From: Maylandia zebra
Taxonomy: Eukaryota > Chordata > Actinopteri > Cichliformes > Cichlidae
Direction: 5' to 3'
DNA length: 64,000 nucleotides
Assembly (NCBI RefSeq): GCF_041146795.1
Contig: NC_135177.1
Location: forward strand, 5,341,060 to 5,405,059
Shown here: piece by piece, positions 14,222 through 27,000 of the stretch
Position numbering within the stretch: position 1 is the first letter of the stretch
How the letters are laid out: the number at the start of each line of letters is the position of its first letter
Position numbers and translations under genes: made by a program
The notes under the pieces: model-generated
What the model saw: only the letters and a program-made list of their open reading frames with translations
What the model was told of the DNA's origin: nothing
The model's database searches: none

Positions 14222-17200
14222 ATGTTTGTCTGAGTCTTCTATCAAAAGTTACAGCTATTTATATGAAGTTGTACAAAAACGCTTTCTTTCGCCAAGACAG
14301 TGCGTTTCTCACTGTTACATGCATTTGAATGGGGAACTCCACCGAAACAAAGTATAGGTTTTCATTATGTGAATAACTTGGAAATCTTAGCTCAAACAGC
14401 TGCAAAACCTGTTTTCCCAGCACGGGGACCTTGAGTTCTATAAGATAAAGCCATAAACATGTGTATCCGAGTCTTCTATCAAAAGTTACAGCTATTTATA
14501 TGAAGTTGTACAAAAACGCTTTCTTTCGCCAAGACAGTGCGTTTCTCACTGTTACATGCATTTGAATGGGGAACTCCACCGAAACAAAGTATAGGTTTTC
14601 ATTATGTGAATAACTTGGAAATCTTAGCTCAAACAGCTGCAAAACCTGTTTTCCCAGCACGGGGACCTTGAGTTCTATAAGATAAAGCCATAAATATGTT
14701 TGTCTGAGTCTTCTATCAAAAGTTACAGCTATTTATATGAAGTTGTACAAAAACGCTTTCTTTCGCCAAGACAGTGCGTTTCTCACTGTTACATGCATTT
14801 GAATGGGGAACTCCACCAAAACAAAGTATAGGTTTTCATTATGTGAATAACTTTGAAATCTTAGCTCAAACAGCTGCAAAACCTGTTTTCCCAGCACGGG
14901 GACCTTGAGTTCTATAAGATAAAGCCATAAACATGTGTATCCGAGTCTTCTATCAAAAGTTACAGCTATTTATATGAAGTTGTACAAAAACGCTTTCTTT
15001 CGCCAAGACAGTGCGTTTCTCACTGTTACATGCATTTGAATGGGGAACTCCACCGAAACAAAGTATAGGTTTTCATTATGTGAATAACTTGGAAATCTTA
15101 GCTCAAACAGCTGCAAAACCTGTTTTCCCAGCACGGGGACCTTGAGTTCTATAAGATAAAGCCATAAACATGTGTATCCGAGACTTCTATCAAAAGTTAC
15201 AGCTATTTATATGAAGTTGTACAAAAACGCTTTCTTTCGCCAAGACAGTGCGTTTCTCACTGTTACATGCATTTGAATGGGGAACTCCACCGAAACAAAG
15301 TATAGGTTTTCATTATGTGAATAACTTGGAAATCTTAGCTCAAACAGCTGCAAAACCTGTTTTCCCAGCACGGGGACCTTGAGTTCTATAAGATAAAGCC
15401 ATATATATGTTTGTCTGAGTCTTCTATCAAAAGTTACAGCTATTTATATGAAGTTGTACAAAAACGCTTTCTTTCGCCAAGACAGTGCGTTTCTCACTGT
15501 TACATGCATTTGAATGGGGAACTCCACCGAAACAAAGTATAGGTTTTCATTATGTGAATAACTTGGAAATCTTAGCTCAAACAGCTGCAAAACCTGTTTT
15601 CCCAGCACGGGGACCTTGAGTTCTATAAGATAAAGCCATATATATGTTTGTCTGAGTCTTCTATCAAAAGTTACAGCTATTTATATGAAGTTGTACAAAA
15701 ACGCTTTCTTTCGCCAAGACAGTGCGTTTCTCACTGTTACATGCATTTGAATGGGGAACTCCACCGAAACAAAGTATAGGTTTTCATTATGTGAATAACT
15801 TGGAAATCTTAGCTCAAACAGCTGCAAAACCTGTTTTCCAAGCACCGGGACCTTGAGTTCTATAAGATAAAGCCATATATATGTTTGTCTGAGTCTTCTA
15901 TCAAAAGTTACAGCTATTTATATGAAGTTGTACAAAAACGCTTTCTTTCGCCAAGACAGTGCGTTTCTCACTGTTACATGCATTTGAATGGGGAACTCCA
16001 CCGAAACAAAGTATAGGTTTTCATTATGTGAATAACTTGGAAATCTTAGCTCAAACAGCTGCAAAACCTGTTTTCCCAGCACGGGGACCTTGAGTTCTAT
16101 AAGATAAAGCCATATATATGTTTGTCTGAGTCTTCTATCAAAAGTTACAGCTATTTATATGAAGTTGTACAAAAACGCTTTCTTTCGCCAAGACAGTGCG
16201 TTTCTCACTGTTACATGCATTTGAATGGGGAACTCCACCGAAACAAAGTATAGGTTTTCATTATGTGAATAACTTGGAAATCTTAGCTCAAACAGCTGCA
16301 AAACCTGTTTTCCCAGCACGGGGACCTTGAGTTCTATAAGATAAAGCCATAAACATGTGTATCCGAGTCTTCTATCAAAAGTTACAGCTATTTATATGAA
16401 GTTGTACAAAAACGCTTTCTTTCGCCAAGACAGTGCGTTTCTCACTGTTACATGCATTTGAATGGGGAACTCCACCGAAACAAAGTATAGGTTTTCATTA
16501 TGTGAATAACTTGGAAATCTTAGCTCAAACAGCTGCAAAACCTGTTTTCCCAGCACGGGGACCTTGAGTTCTATAAGATAAAGCCATAAATATGTTTGTC
16601 TGAGTCTTCTATCAAAAGTTACAGCTATTTATATGAAGTTGTACAAAAACGCTTTCTTTCGCCAAGACAGTGCGTTTCTCACTGTTACATGCATTTGAAT
16701 GGGGAACTCCACCAAAACAAAGTATAGGTTTTCATTATGTGAATAACTTTGAAATCTTAGCTCAAACAGCTGCAAAACCTGTTTTCCCAGCACGGGGACC
16801 TTGAGTTCTATAAGATAAAGCCATAAACATGTGTATCCGAGTCTTCTATCAAAAGTTACAGCTATTTATATGAAGTTGTACAAAAACGCTTTCTTTCGCC
16901 AAGACAGTGCGTTTCTCACTGTTACATGCATTTGAATGGGGAACTCCACCGAAACAAAGTATAGGTTTTCATTATGTGAATAACTTGGAAATCTTAGCTC
17001 AAACAGCTGCAAAACCTGTTTTCCCAGCACGGGGACCTTGAGTTCTATAAGATAAAGCCATATATATGTTTGTCTGAGTCTTCTATCAAAAGTTACAGCT
17101 ATTTATATGAAGTTGTACAAAAACGCTTTCTTTCGCCAAGACAGTGCGTTTCTCACTGTTACATGCATTTGAATGGGGAACTCCACCGAAACAAAGTATA

Positions 17201-18013
17201 GGTTTTCATTATGTGAATAACTTGGAAATCTTAGCTCAAACAGCTGCAAAACCTGTTTGCCCAGCACGGGGACCTTGAGTTCTATAAGATAAAGCCATAA
17301 ACATGTTTGTCTGAGTCTTCTATCAAAAGTTACAGCTATTTATATGAAGTTGTACAAAAACGCTTTCTTTCGCCAAGACAGTGCGTTTCTCACTGTTACA
17401 TGCATTTGAATGGGGAACTCCACCGAAACAAAGTATAGGTTTTCATTATGTGAATAACTTGGAAATCTTAGCTCAAACAGCTGCAAAACCTGTTTTCCCA
17501 GCACGGGGACCTTGAGTTCTATAAGATAAAGCCATAAACATGTGTATCCGAGTCTTCTATCAAAAGTTACAGCTATTTATATGAAGTTGTACAAAAACGC
17601 TTTCTTTCGCCAAGACAGTGCGTTTCTCACTGTTACATGCATTTGAATGGGGAACTCCACCGAAACAAAGTATAGGTTTTCATTATGTGAATAACTTGGA
17701 AATCTTAGCTCAAACAGCTGCAAAACCTGTTTTCCCAGCACGGGGACCTTGAGTTCTATAAGATAAAGCCATATATATGTTTGTCTGAGTCTTCTATCAA
17801 AAGTTACAGCTATTTATATGAAGTTGTACAAAAACGCTTTCTTTCGCCAAGACAGTGCGTTTCTCACTGTTACATGCATTTGAATGGGGAACTCCACCGA
17901 AACAAAGTATAGGTTTTCATTATGTGAATAACTTGGAAATCTTAGCTCAAACAGCTGCAAAACCTGTTTTCCCAGCACGGGGACCTTGAGTTCTATAAGA
18001 TAAAGCCATAAAC
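14222..18013 (+). repeat. Long-range duplicated satellite block, copy 2
   Basis: This is the second copy of the 16-monomer block described at 5216-9007, at an offset of exactly 9006 bp. Upstream (~12.5-14 kb) a different four-monomer pattern is present: the rare variant CTCGTACGAAAC occurs ~12679 and ~13627, 948 bp (4 x 237) apart. The array is therefore a mosaic of blocks amplified with different unit sizes. Confidence 0.8.
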
Positions 18014-21000
18014 ATGTGTATCCGAGTCTTCTATCAAAAGTTACAGCTATTTATATGAAGTTGTACAAAAACGCTTTCTTTCGCCAAGACAGTGCGTTTC
18101 TCACTGTTACATGCATTTGAATGGGGAACTCCACCGAAACAAAGTATAGGTTTTCATTATGTGAATAACTTGGAAATCTTAGCTCAAACAGCTGCAAAAC
18201 CTGTTTTCCCAGCACGGGGACCTTGAGTTCTATAAGATAAAGCCATAAACATGTTTGTCTGAGTCTTCTATCAAAAGTTACAGCTATTTATATGAAGTTG
18301 TACAAAAACGCTTTCTTTCGCCAAGACAGTGCGTTTCTCACTGTTACATGCATTTGAATGGGGAACTCCACCGAAACAAAGTATAGGTTTTCATTATGTG
18401 AATAACTTGGAAATCTTAGCTCAAACAGCTGCAAAACCTGTTTTCCCAGCACGGGGACCTTGAGTTCTATAAGATAAAGCCATAAACATGTGTATCCGAG
18501 TCTTCTATCAAAAGTTACAGCTATTTATATGAAGTTGTACAAAAACGCTTTCTTTCGCCAAGACAGTGCGTTTCTCACTGTTACATGCATTTGAATGGGG
18601 AACTCCACCGAAACAAAGTATAGGTTTTCATTATGTGAATAACTTGGAAATCTTAGCTCAAACAGCTGCAAAACCTGTTTTCCCAGCACGGGGACCTTGA
18701 GTTCTATAAGATAAAGCCATAAACATGTTTGTCTGAGTCTTCTATCAAAAGTTACAGCTATTTATATGAAGTTGTACAAAAACGCTTTCTTTCGCCAAGA
18801 CAGTGCGTTTCTCACTGTTACATGCATTTGAATGGGGAACTCCACCGAAACAAAGTATAGGTTTTCATTATGTGAATAACTTGGAAATCTTAGCTCAAAC
18901 AGCTGCAAAACCTGTTTTCCCAGCACGGGGACCTTGAGTTCTATAAGATAAAGCCATAAACATGTGTATCCGAGTCTTCTATCAAAAGTTACAGCTATTT
19001 ATATGAAGTTGTACAAAAACGCTTTCTTTCGCCAAGACAGTGCGTTTCTCACTGTTACATGCATTTGAATGGGGAACTCCACCGAAACAAAGTATAGGTT
19101 TTCATTATGTGAATAACTTTGAAATCTTAGCTCAAACAGCTGCAAAACCTGTTTTCCCAGCACGGGGACCTTGAGTTCTATAAGATAAAGCCATAAACAT
19201 GTGTATCCGAGTCTTCTATCAAAAGTTACAGCTATTTATATGAAGTTGTACAAAAACGCTTTCTTTCGCCAAGACAGTGCGTTTCTCACTGTTACATGCA
19301 TTTGAATGGGGAACTCCACCGAAACAAAGTATAGGTTTTCATTATGTGAATAACTTGGAAATCTTAGCTCAAACAGCTGCAAAACCTGTTTTCCCAGCAC
19401 GGGGACCTTGAGTTCTATAAGATAAAGCCATAAACATGTGTATCCGAGTCTTCTATCAAAAGTTACAGCTATTTATATGAAGTTGTACAAAAACGCTTTC
19501 TTTCGCCAAGACAGTGCGTTTCTCACTGTTACATGCATTTGAATGGGGAACTCCACCGAAACAAAGTATAGGTTTTCATTATGTGAATAACTTTGAAATC
19601 TTAGCTCAAACAGCTGCAAAACCTGTTTTCCCAGCACGGGGACCTTGAGTTCTATAAGATAAAGCCATAAACATGTGTATCCGAGTCTTCTATCAAAAGT
19701 TACAGCTATTTATATGAAGTTGTACAAAAACGCTTTCTTTCGCCAAGACAGTGCGTTTCTCACTGTTACATGCATTTGAATGGGGAACTCCACCGAAACA
19801 AAGTATAGGTTTTCATTATGTGAATAACTTGGAAATCTTAGCTCAAACAGCTGCAAAACCTGTTTTCCCAGCACGGGGACCTTGAGTTCTATAAGATAAA
19901 GCCATAAACATGTGTATCCGAGTCTTCTATCAAAAGTTACAGCTATTTATATGAAGTTGTACAAAAACGCTTTCTTTCGCCAAGACAGTGCGTTTCTCAC
20001 TGTTACATGCATTTGAATGGGGAACTCCACCGAAACAAAGTATAGGTTTTCATTATGTGAATAACTTTGAAATCTTAGCTCAAACAGCTGCAAAACCTGT
20101 TTTCCCAGCACGGGGACCTTGAGTTCTATAAGATAAAGCCATAAACATGTGTATCCGAGTCTTCTATCAAAAGTTACAGCTATTTATATGAAGTTGTACA
20201 AAAACGCTTTCTTTCGCCAAGACAGTGCGTTTCTCACTGTTACATGCATTTGAATGGGGAACTCGACCGAAACAAAGTATAGGTTTTCATTATGTGAATA
20301 ACTTTGAAATCTTAGCTCAAACAGCTGCAAAACCTGTTTTCCCAGCACGGGGACCTTGAGTTCTATAAGATAAAGCCATAAACATGTGTATCCGAGTCTT
20401 CTATCAAAAGTTACAGCTATTTATATGAAGTTGTACAAAAACGCTTTCTTTCGCCAAGACAGTGCGTTTCTCACTGTTACATGCATTTGAATGGGGAACT
20501 CCACCGAAACAAAGTATAGGTTTTCATTATGTGAATAACTTTGAAATCTTAGCTCAAACAGCTGCAAAACCTGTTTTCCCAGCACGGGGACCTTGAGTTC
20601 TATAAGATAAAGCCATAAACATGTGTATCCGAGTCTTCTATCAAAAGTTACAGCTATTTATATGAAGTTGTACAAAAACGCTTTCTTTCGCCAAGACAGT
20701 GCGTTTCTCACTGTTACATGCATTTGAATGGGGAACTCCACCGAAACAAAGTATAGGTTTTCATTATGTGAATAACTTGGAAATCTTAGCTCAAACAGCT
20801 GCAAAACCTGTTTTCCCAGCACGGGGACCTTGAGTTCTATAAGATAAAGCCATAAACATGTGTATCCGAGTCTTCTATCAAAAGTTACAGCTATTTATAT
20901 GAAGTTGTACAAAAACGCTTTCTTTCGCCAAGACAGTGCGTTTCTCACTGTTACATGCATTTGAATGGGGAACTCCACCGAAACAAAGTATAGGTTTTCA

Positions 21001-24000
21001 TTATGTGAATAACTTTGAAATCTTAGCTCAAACAGCTGCAAAACCTGTTTTCCCAGCACGGGGACCTTGAGTTCTATAAGATAAAGCCATAAACATGTGT
21101 ATCCGAGTCTTCTATCAAAAGTTACAGCTATTTATATGAAGTTGTACAAAAACGCTTTCTTTCGCCAAGACAGTGCGTTTCTCACTGTTACATGCATTTG
21201 AATGGGGAACTCGACCGAAACAAAGTATAGGTTTTCATTATGTGAATAACTTTGAAATCTTAGCTCAAACAGCTGCAAAACCTGTTTTCCCAGCACGGGG
21301 ACCTTGAGTTCTATAAGATAAAGCCATAAACATGTGTATCCGAGTCTTCTATCAAAAGTTACAGCTATTTATATGAAGTTGTACAAAAACGCTTTCTTTC
21401 GCCAAGACAGTGCGTTTCTCACTGTTACATGCATTTGAATGGGGAACTCCACCGAAACAAAGTATAGGTTTTCATTATGTGAATAACTTTGAAATCTTAG
21501 CTCAAACAGCTGCAAAACCTGTTTTCCCAGCACGGGGACCTTGAGTTCTATAAGATAAAGCCATAAACATGTGTATCCGAGTCTTCTATCAAAAGTTACA
21601 GCTATTTATATGAAGTTGTACAAAAACGCTTTCTTTCGCCAAGACAGTGCGTTTCTCACTGTTACATGCATTTGAATGGGGAACTCCACCGAAACAAAGT
21701 ATAGGTTTTCATTATGTGAATAACTTTGAAATCTTAGCTCAAACAGCTGCAAAACCTGTTTTCCCAGCACGGGGACCTTGAGTTCTATAAGATAAAGCCA
21801 TAAACATGTTTGTCTGAGTCTTCTATCAAAAGTTACAGCTATTTATATGAAGTTGTACAAAAACGCTTTCTTTCGCCAAGACAGTGCGTTTCTCACTGTT
21901 ACATGCATTTGAATGGGGAACTCCACCGAAACAAAGTATAGGTTTTCATTATGTGAATAACTTGGAAATCTTAGCTCAAACAGCTGCAAAACCTGTTTTC
22001 CAGCACGGGGACCTTGAGTTCTATAAGATAAAGCCATAAACATGTGTATCCGAGTCTTCTATCAAAAGTTACAGCTATTTATATGAAGTTGTACAAAAAC
22101 GCTTTCTTTCGCCAAGACAGTGCGTTTCTCACTGTTACATGCATTTGAATGGGGAACTCCACCGAAACAAAGTATAGGTTTTCATTATGTGAATAACTTG
22201 GAAATCTTAGCTCAAACAGCTGCAAAACCTGTTTTCCCAGCACGGGGACCTTGAGTTCTATAAGATAAAGCCATAAACATGTTTGTCTGAGTCTTCTATC
22301 AAAAGTTACAGCTATTTATATGAAGTTGTACAAAAACGCTTTCTTTCGCCAAGACAGTGCGTTTCTCACTGTTACATGCATTTGAATGGGGAACTCCACC
22401 GAAACAAAGTATAGGTTTTCATTATGTGAATAACTTTGAAATCTTAGCTCAAACAGCTGCAAAACCTGTTTTCCCAGCACGGGGACCTTGAGTTCTATAA
22501 GATAAAGCCATAAACATGTGTATCCGAGTCTTCTATCAAAAGTTACAGCTATTTATATGAAGTTGTACAAAAACGCTTTCTTTCGCCAAGACAGTGCGTT
22601 TCTCACTGTTACATGCATTTGAATGGGGAACTCCACCGAAACAAAGTATAGGTTTTCATTATGTGAATAACTTTGAAATCTTAGCTCAAACAGCTGCAAA
22701 ACCTGTTTTCCCAGCACGGGGACCTTGAGTTCTATAAGATAAAGCCATAAACATGTGTATCCGAGTCTTCTATCAAAAGTTACAGCTATTTATATGAAGT
22801 TGTACAAAAACGCTTTCTTTCGCCAAGACAGTGCGTTTCTCACTGTTACATGCATTTGAATGGGGAACTCCACCGAAACAAAGTATAGGTTTTCATTATG
22901 TGAATAACTTGGAAATCTTAGCTCAAACAGCTGCAAAACCTGTTTTCCCAGCACGGGGACCTTGAGTTCTATAAGATAAAGCCATAAACATGTTTGTCTG
23001 AGTCTTCTATCAAAAGTTACAGCTATTTATATGAAGTTGTACAAAAACGCTTTCTTTCGCCAAGACAGTGCGTTTCTCACTGTTACATGCATTTGAATGG
23101 GGAACTCCACCGAAACAAAGTATAGGTTTTCATTATGTGAATAACTTGGAAATCTTAGCTCAAACAGCTGCAAAACCTGTTTTCCCAGCACGGGGACCTT
23201 GAGTTCTATAAGATAAAGCCATAAACATGTTTGTCTGAGTCTTCTATCAAAAGTTACAGCTATTTATATGAAGTTGTACAAAAACGCTTTCTTTCGCCAA
23301 GACAGTGCGTTTCTCACTGTTACATGCATTTGAATGGGGAACTCCACCGAAACAAAGTATAGGTTTTCATTATGTGAATAACTTTGAAATCTTAGCTCAA
23401 ACAGCTGCAAAACCTGTTTTCCCAGCACGGGGACCTTGAGTTCTATAAGATAAAGCCATAAACATGTTTGTCTGAGTCTTCTATCAAAAGTTACAGCTAT
23501 TTATATGAAGTTGTACAAAAACGCTTTCTTTCGCCAAGACAGTGCGTTTCTCACTGTTACATGCATTTGAATGGGGAACTCCACCGAAACAAAGTATAGG
23601 TTTTCATTATGTGAATAACTTGGAAATCTTAGCTCAAACAGCTGCAAAACCTGTTTTCCCAGCACGGGGACCTTGAGTTCTATAAGATAAAGCCATAAAC
23701 ATGTTTGTCTGAGTCTTCTATCAAAAGTTACAGCTATTTATATGAAGTTGTACAAAAACGCTTTCTTTCGCCAAGACAGTGCGTTTCTCACTGTTACATG
23801 CATTTGAATGGGGAACTCCACCGAAACAAAGTATAGGTTTTCATTATGTGAATAACTTGGAAATCTTAGCTCAAACAGCTGCAAAACCTGTTTTCCCAGC
23901 ACGGGGACCTTGAGTTCTATAAGATAAAGCCATAAACATGTGTATCCGAGTCTTCTATCAAAAGTTACAGCTATTTATATGAAGTTGTACAAAAACGCTT

Positions 24001-27000
24001 TCTTTCGCCAAGACAGTGCGTTTCTCACTGTTACATGCATTTGAATGGGGAACTCCACCGAAACAAAGTATAGGTTTTCATTATGTGAATAACTTGGAAA
24101 TCTTAGCTCAAACAGCTGCAAAACCTGTTTTCCCAGCACGGGGACCTTGAGTTCTATAAGATAAAGCCATAAACATGTTTGTCTGAGTCTTCTATCAAAA
24201 GTTACAGCTATTTATATGAAGTTGTACAAAAACGCTTTCTTTCGCCAAGACAGTGCGTTTCTCACTGTTACATGCATTTGAATGGGGAACTCCACCGAAA
24301 CAAAGTATAGGTTTTCATTATGTGAATAACTTTGAAATCTTAGCTCAAACAGCTGCAAAACCTGTTTTCCCAGCACGGGGACCTTGAGTTCTATAAGATA
24401 AAGCCATAAACATGTGTATCCGAGTCTTCTATCAAAAGTTACAGCTATTTATATGAAGTTGTACAAAAACGCTTTCTTTCGCCAAGACAGTGCGTTTCTC
24501 ACTGTTACATGCATTTGAATGGGGAACTCCACCGAAACAAAGTATAGGTTTTCATTATGTGAATAACTTGGAAATCTTAGCTCAAACAGCTGCAAAACCT
24601 GTTTTCCCAGCACGGGGACCTTGAGTTCTATAAGATAAAGCCATAAACATGTTTGTCTGAGTCTTCTATCAAAAGTTACAGCTATTTATATGAAGTTGTA
24701 CAAAAACGCTTTCTTTCGCCAAGACAGTGCGTTTCTCACTGTTACATGCATTTGAATGGGGAACTCCACCGAAACAAAGTATAGGTTTTCATTATGTGAA
24801 TAACTTGGAAATCTTAGCTCAAACAGCTGCAAAACCTGTTTTCCCAGCACGGGGACCTTGAGTTCTATAAGATAAAGCCATAAACATGTTTGTCTGAGTC
24901 TTCTATCAAAAGTTACAGCTATTTATATGAAGTTGTACAAAAACGCTTTCTTTCGCCAAGACAGTGCGTTTCTCACTGTTACATGCATTTGAATGGGGAA
25001 CTCCACCGAAACAAAGTATAGGTTTTCATTATGTGAATAACTTTGAAATCTTAGCTCAAACAGCTGCAAAACCTGTTTTCCCAGCACGGGGACCTTGAGT
25101 TCTATAAGATAAAGCCATAAACATGTGTATCCGAGTCTTCTATCAAAAGTTACAGCTATTTATATGAAGTTGTACAAAAACGCTTTCTTTCGCCAAGACA
25201 GTGCGTTTCTCACTGTTACATGCATTTGAATGGGGAACTCCACCGAAACAAAGTATAGGTTTTCATTATGTGAATAACTTGGAAATCTTAGCTCAAACAG
25301 CTGCAAAACCTGTTTTCCCAGCACGGGGACCTTGAGTTCTATAAGATAAAGCCATAAACATGTTTGTCTGAGTCTTCTATCAAAAGTTACAGCTATTTAT
25401 ATGAAGTTGTACAAAAACGCTTTCTTTCGCCAAGACAGTGCGTTTCTCACTGTTACATGCATTTGAATGGGGAACTCCACCGAAACAAAGTATAGGTTTT
25501 CATTATGTGAATAACTTGGAAATCTTAGCTCAAACAGCTGCAAAACCTGTTTTCCCAGCACGGGGACCTTGAGTTCTATAAGATAAAGCCATAAACATGT
25601 GTATCCGAGTCTTCTATCAAAAGTTACAGCTATTTATATGAAGTTGTACAAAAACGCTTTCTTTCGCCAAGACAGTGCGTTTCTCACTGTTACATGCATT
25701 TGAATGGGGAACTCCACCGAAACAAAGTATAGGTTTTCATTATGTGAATAACTTTGAAATCTTAGCTCAAACAGCTGCAAAACCTGTTTTCCCAGCACGG
25801 GGACCTTGAGTTCTATAAGATAAAGCCATAAACATGTTTGTCTGAGTCTTCTATCAAAAGTTACAGCTATTTATATGAAGTTGTACAAAAACGCTTTCTT
25901 TCGCCAAGACAGTGCGTTTCTCACTGTTACATGCATTTGAATGGGGAACTCCACCGAAACAAAGTATAGGTTTTCATTATGTGAATAACTTTGAAATCTT
26001 AGCTCAAACAGCTGCAAAACCTGTTTTCCCAGCACGGGGACCTTGAGTTCTATAAGATAAAGCCATAAACATGTGTATCCGAGTCTTCTATCAAAAGTTA
26101 CAGCTATTTATATGAAGTTGTACAAAAACGCTTTCTTTCGCCAAGACAGTGCGTTTCTCACTGTTACATGCATTTGAATGGGGAACTCCACCGAAACAAA
26201 GTATAGGTTTTCATTATGTGAATAACTTGGAAATCTTAGCTCAAACAGCTGCAAAACCTGTTTTCCCAGCACGGGGACCTTGAGTTCTATAAGATAAAGC
26301 CATAAACATGTGTATCCGAGTCTTCTATCAAAAGTTACAGCTATTTATATGAAGTTGTACAAAAACGCTTTCTTTCGCCAAGACAGTGCGTTTCTCACTG
26401 TTACATGCATTTGAATGGGGAACTCCACCGAAACAAAGTATAGGTTTTCATTATGTGAATAACTTGGAAATCTTAGCTCAAACAGCTGCAAAACCTGTTT
26501 TCCCAGCACGGGGACCTTGAGTTCTATAAGATAAAGCCATAAACATGTGTATCCGAGTCTTCTATCAAAAGTTACAGCTATTTATATGAAGTTGTACAAA
26601 AACGCTTTCTTTCGCCAAGACAGTGCGTTTCTCACTGTTACATGCATTTGAATGGGGAACTCCACCGAAACAAAGTATAGGTTTTCATTATGTGAATAAC
26701 TTTGAAATCTTAGCTCAAACAGCTGCAAAACCTGTTTTCCCAGCACGGGGACCTTGAGTTCTATAAGATAAAGCCATAAACATGTGTATCCGAGACTTCT
26801 ATCAAAAGTTACAGCTATTTATATGAAGTTGTACAAAAACGCTTTCTTTCGCCAAGACAGTGCGTTTCTCACTGTTACATGCATTTGAATGGGGAACTCC
26901 ACCGAAACAAAGTATAGGTTTTCATTATGTGAATAACTTTGAAATCTTAGCTCAAACAGCTGCAAAACCTGTTTTCCCAGCACGGGGACCTTGAGTTCTA

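Noticed and set aside
21843..22043. 66-residue ORF on the minus strand in the left array
   Set aside because: It is longer than elsewhere only because of the 1-bp deletion near 22000. It is satellite sequence without a coding signature.
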